A stretch of DNA of 24,459 bases from CAZXVW01 sp964644025 (GTDB lineage: Bacteria; Acidobacteriota; Terriglobia; Bryobacterales; Bryobacteraceae), in NCBI GenBank assembly GCA_964644025.1, contig CAZXVW010000045.1, positions 1 through 24,459 on the forward strand, read 5' to 3'. The translations under genes and the position numbers were made by a program. Positions within the stretch are counted from its first letter, which is position 1. The number at the start of each line of letters is the position of its first letter. This document shows positions 21,575 through 24,459 of the stretch, piece by piece. Below the pieces are notes generated by a model that worked only from the letters and a program-made list of their open reading frames with translations, was not told the origin of the DNA and ran no database searches.

Positions 21575-22960
21575 ATGAATACGGGCCTTTACCGACTGCA
21601 TCACCTTTTCGCGCGCCGGGTGCTGGGACTCGCCGCGACCGCCGTCTTGCTGGCGACGCCAGCGGTGTGTCAGCCGCCCGCGGGCATGATCACGTTCAAC
21701 AACGACGGCGGCTGGTGCTGGTTCCAGGACGAGCGCGCCATCATCCATGATGGAAAGCTCATCATCGCTTCCGTGGCCGGGGGCCGGCAGGATCCGGCCC
21801 GGCGCGGCAACATCGAGGTGGTTACCTGCGAGCTGGCCACAGGCAACAAGCATCTTTCCGTTTTGCATCGGAACCTTCAATTCGACGATCATGCCTGTCC
21901 CGCCCTGCTGGTGCGGCCCGACGGGCGCATTCTGGCCCTTTACTCCAAGCATGGCCCGGAGAATCATTTCTACTACCGCATCTCCCGGGAGCCGAACGAC
22001 CCCACCCGCTGGGGGCCGGAGAAGACCTTCACTCCCAGCCAGACCTCCCGCATCACATACTCCAACCTTCACTTTCTGGCGAAGGAAGACGGCCGGGGCC
22101 GCGTCTACGACTTCTACCGGGGCCTGGACGCCAGCTTCAAGCCCTCCTACGCTTACTCGGACGACTACGGAGAAACCTGGACGTCGGGCAATGTCATCAT
22201 CCAGGTGCCGGCCAAGTTCCGCCACCGCCCTTACGTGAAGTACGCCTCGAACGGGCTTGACACCGTGCACTTCTTCTACACCGACGGACACCCCCGAGAC
22301 TATGACAACAGCGTCTATCACATCTACTACCGGCAGGGGAGGCTGTACCGCTCCGACGGTACGCTCATCCGGAGTCTTCGCGAGGGATTGAAGAAGCCGG
22401 CCGAGGGAACACGCGTGTTTGCGGGCGATCCGAATAACGTGGCCTGGGTTTGCGATCTGGCGCTCGATGAACAGGGCCGGCCGGTCGGGGTTTACTCGGT
22501 CCAGAAGGACTCTGCGGGCCTGCCACGCGGCCAAGGAGGTGAAGACATCCGCTACGGGTACGCGCGCTGGACAGGGACGCGCTGGGTGAAGCACGAAATG
22601 GCTCACGCCGGCAGCCGGCTCTACGCCGGCGAGGATGATTATTCCGGGCTGGCCGCTCTCGATCCCGATGACCTGAGCACCGTCTACATCTCGACGAATG
22701 CTCAGCCGGTAACCGGTGAACCGCTGATCAGCAAGACCGATGGGAAACGCCACTACGAGATCTTCAAGGGCGTTACCGCCGACGGCGGCGCGAGCTGGAA
22801 GTGGACGGCGATCACGCGGAATTCCACGGTGGACAACCTCCGTCCCATCGTGCCGAAGTGGGACCGCGATCACACTGCCCTGCTTTGGTTGCGCGGCGTC
22901 TACCACGCCTACACGAACTACTCGCTGGAAGTGGTCGGGCTGATCACTGGCCGGGAGTGA
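21575..22960 (+). CDS. Secreted BNR_4-type seven-bladed beta-propeller protein (candidate polysaccharide lyase or glycosidase)
   Basis: 461 residues with a signal peptide (RRVLGLAATAVLLATPAVCQ, cleavage near residue 33). The mature part follows the BNR_4 pattern: GGWCWFQDERAIIHDGKLIIASV, FDDHACPALLVRPDGRILALYSKHG, NHFYYRISREPNDPTRWGPE, TYSNLHFLAKEDGRGRVYDF and HRPYVKYASNGLDTVHFFYT. Known members of this fold group include ulvan lyases (PL24/PL25) and a rhamnosidase (GH145), which act on acidic polysaccharides such as ulvan or gum arabic. Conserved His in FDDHACPAL and NHFYYR and Tyr/Arg residues are candidate catalytic positions, but I cannot say which activity applies. It follows the aminotransferase by 23 bases and precedes another secreted enzyme; a sulfatase is divergent nearby, consistent with a sulfated or acidic glycan substrate. 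Confidence 0.85.
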   Translation: MNTGLYRLHHLFARRVLGLAATAVLLATPAVCQPPAGMITFNNDGGWCWFQDERAIIHDGKLIIASVAGGRQDPARRGNIEVVTCELATGNKHLSVLHRNLQFDDHACPALLVRPDGRILALYSKHGPENHFYYRISREPNDPTRWGPEKTFTPSQTSRITYSNLHFLAKEDGRGRVYDFYRGLDASFKPSYAYSDDYGETWTSGNVIIQVPAKFRHRPYVKYASNGLDTVHFFYTDGHPRDYDNSVYHIYYRQGRLYRSDGTLIRSLREGLKKPAEGTRVFAGDPNNVAWVCDLALDEQGRPVGVYSVQKDSAGLPRGQGGEDIRYGYARWTGTRWVKHEMAHAGSRLYAGEDDYSGLAALDPDDLSTVYISTNAQPVTGEPLISKTDGKRHYEIFKGVTADGGASWKWTAITRNSTVDNLRPIVPKWDRDHTALLWLRGVYHAYTNYSLEVVGLITGRE

Positions 22961-23017
22961 GCGGCCGGCCTCCTGCCGAGCGGCGGTGGAGCTGAGAGCC
23001 CGGCGCCGCGCGCGACT

Positions 23018-23058
23018 CCGCCCCACGGAAGAACAACGCAGCTCTGGTCGTGGGGCGG
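23018..23058. repeat. Perfect 10-bp inverted repeat between BNR_4 gene and terminal gene
   Basis: Arms CCGCCCCACG (23018-23027) and CGTGGGGCGG (23049-23058) with a 21-base centre, in the 182 bp between the two genes. No T-run follows. It may be a terminator-like hairpin or an operator ahead of the next gene, which starts 85 bp downstream. Confidence 0.5.
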
Positions 23059-23142
23059 CGTATCATGGGTTAGGCCGTGCGTTCGGCGCCGCGGCGGGAG
23101 GGCCGATCGCGCACCGCAAAAACGGGTGAAAGGAAGACAAGG

Positions 23143-24459
23143 ATGAAACCCCTTGGCTCGTTGCTATTGCTGGCTGCAGTTGCCGCTGCGCCCGGGCGGT
23201 CCGCCTCCTGGCAAGCCGCCGAGGCGAACGCCGTCCAGTCACAGCAGGCGATCCGTTTCTCGAAGCGTCTGGCTTGGGCGTGGCTGGAGCAAACCGACCC
23301 GAAGACCGGCCTGCTGCCACGTAACCTCCAGCGCGATTGGTTTTGGAACGCCAAGGATTGCGCGGCGGACAATCTCCCGTTTCTGTTGCTCACGGGCTTC
23401 GTCACCGGAGACTACCACCTGAAGCGGGCTACGCTGGATATCCTGGCGCGGGAGGAGAAACTCGCCAACCGTTTGGACCGGCTTCCGGATGACTACCTGT
23501 TCGACCGCCAGGGGTTTCGCCCGGGGCCGTACCGGCTGGACCAACTGATCTTCGGCGCTTCCGAATACGCCAAGGACGGGTTGACGCCCATTACGGAATG
23601 GCTGGGCCCGGGTCCCTGGCTGGAGCGCATGAGGGGCCTGGTCCAGGATATCTGGAAGCACGCTCCGGTGGAATCGGAAAGCGGACGCCTGCCTTCCGGA
23701 AGTGTCGAGGTGAACGGCAACATGCTGCAGGTGGGCAGCCGGCTGTACTGGCTCACGGGAGACAACACTTACCGCCAGTGGCTTTTCCGGCTCACCGACC
23801 ACTACTTCCTGCACGAGAACATTCTTGAAGCCGAACGCCTCCAGTTGGACGACCCCCGCTGCGAGATCATCGGCGGTCTGGCGGAGGGATACGTCGTGGC
23901 CGCCCGGACCGATCCGGAGCGCTGGAAGCAGTACCGCGCTCCGATGCACGCCATCCTGGACCGCATTCTCCAATACGGGCGAAACCAGGACGGGCTGCTC
24001 TATCACACCATCGATCCGCGCACCGGGAAGGTGCTCAATCCCGACCTCACCGATAACTGGGGTTACAACTACAATGCATTTCTCACCGTCGCCGCGATCG
24101 ACGGAACCCAACGGTACCGTGAGGCCGTGCGCAAGGTGCTGGCGAACATCAGCAAGTATGTTGATTATCCCTGGGAGCGGGGCGGGGCGGACGGCTACGC
24201 GGACTCGATCGAGGGCGGGATCAACTTGCTGAACCGGGTGCCGGTGGCAAGCGGTTCCGGATGGGTGGACGCCTCGATGCGGACGCTGCTTGCCAAGCAA
24301 GGCCCCGATGGAATCATCGAGGGATGGTACGGGGATGGCAACAGCGCGCGGACCGCGCTGATGTACGCGCTGTGGAAAACCCAGGGCGTCACGGCGGTCC
24401 CCTGGCGCCGGGACCTGGAGCTTGGCGCGGTGCGCGACGCTGGAGGCGCGCTGAAGGTT
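23143..24459 (+). CDS. Secreted (alpha/alpha)-toroid-like carbohydrate-active enzyme of unknown family, 3' truncated
   Basis: 439 codons from ATG 23143 to the window end with no stop, so the C-terminus is missing. A signal peptide covers about residues 1-20 (MKPLGSLLLLAAVAAAPGRS). The ribosome site AAAGGA lies 9-14 bases before the start. The mature part is helical with aromatic and acidic loops: LAWAWLEQTDPKTGLLPRNL, WFWNAKDCAADNLPFLLLTG, SGRLPSGSVEVNGNMLQVGS, DNWGYNYNAFLTVAAIDG and GADGYADSIEGGINLLN, then EGWYGDGNSARTALMYALWK. The regular alternation of helices with WGYN/ADGYAD loops is like (alpha/alpha)6 toroid hydrolases and lyases. I do not recognise the exact family. It lies 182 bp after the BNR_4 gene on the same strand and probably belongs to the same glycan-degrading unit. 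Confidence 0.68.
   Translation, partial: MKPLGSLLLLAAVAAAPGRSASWQAAEANAVQSQQAIRFSKRLAWAWLEQTDPKTGLLPRNLQRDWFWNAKDCAADNLPFLLLTGFVTGDYHLKRATLDILAREEKLANRLDRLPDDYLFDRQGFRPGPYRLDQLIFGASEYAKDGLTPITEWLGPGPWLERMRGLVQDIWKHAPVESESGRLPSGSVEVNGNMLQVGSRLYWLTGDNTYRQWLFRLTDHYFLHENILEAERLQLDDPRCEIIGGLAEGYVVAARTDPERWKQYRAPMHAILDRILQYGRNQDGLLYHTIDPRTGKVLNPDLTDNWGYNYNAFLTVAAIDGTQRYREAVRKVLANISKYVDYPWERGGADGYADSIEGGINLLNRVPVASGSGWVDASMRTLLAKQGPDGIIEGWYGDGNSARTALMYALWKTQGVTAVPWRRDLELGAVRDAGGALKV

Noticed and set aside
21446..23026. 526-codon minus-strand frame opposite the BNR_4 gene
   Set aside because: Antisense shadow; BNR_4 with signal peptide is on the plus strand.

Overview
The window is GC-rich bacterial DNA with short intergenic gaps. 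It reads as part of a metagenome-style scaffold: a run of 100 N (12234-12333) marks a join. Gene content points to Acidobacteriota, most likely a Bryobacterales/Solibacter-like lineage: a PEP-CTERM protein with HAF repeats, a Tat-exported glycosylasparaginase, an arylsulfatase, a BNR_4 propeller, xylose-isomerase-like TIM barrels, a three-subunit transhydrogenase and many secreted proteins of unknown role. This assignment is an inference from gene families, not from a marker gene. No tRNA, rRNA, CRISPR array, transposase or phage gene was seen.

Layout. 1-840: 3' end of a five-bladed-propeller glycoside hydrolase. 936-1753 (minus): a secreted beta-barrel protein translationally coupled to an unusual CcmH-like protein. 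2042-2605 (plus): a promoter and a stand-alone receiver protein, facing a minus-strand operon (5041-2678) of secreted protein, aroA and a soluble histidine kinase. 5079-6179 (plus): glycosylasparaginase. 8792-6243 (minus): a PRC-barrel/MgtE_N/CBS regulatory protein followed by an Nramp-type transporter. 9051-9443 (plus): pentapeptide repeat protein. 10579-9530 (minus): TIM-barrel sugar isomerase/epimerase. 10580-11039: a 460-bp gene-free stretch with a heptamer repeat, GC hairpins and a TACCCCC operator-like cluster, leading into the HAF/PEP-CTERM gene, which runs into the gap. Beyond the gap, on the minus strand, lie a PIG-L deacetylase, the pntAa-pntAb-pntB operon and an OmpA-family protein. 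Then come an AGCS amino-acid symporter (plus), a sulfatase (minus), and on the plus strand an aminotransferase, a BNR_4 propeller and a truncated secreted protein that looks like an alpha/alpha-toroid carbohydrate enzyme.

How the genes fit together. Several genes support scavenging of glycans and glycoproteins (propeller hydrolase, glycosylasparaginase, sugar isomerase, PIG-L deacetylase, sulfatase, BNR_4 protein, terminal enzyme), feeding amino-acid uptake and transamination, with transhydrogenase supplying NADPH. The most notable pair is the Nramp-like transporter next to a membrane-free MgtE-type sensor. The transporter lacks the metal-selecting methionine and asparagine of true Nramps, so the pair looks like a two-gene magnesium (or broad divalent cation) transport system. 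Other unusual points are a receiver with Glu at the phospho-acceptor position, a CcmH with vicinal cysteines instead of CxxC, and several perfect 9-10 bp inverted repeats in intergenic DNA.
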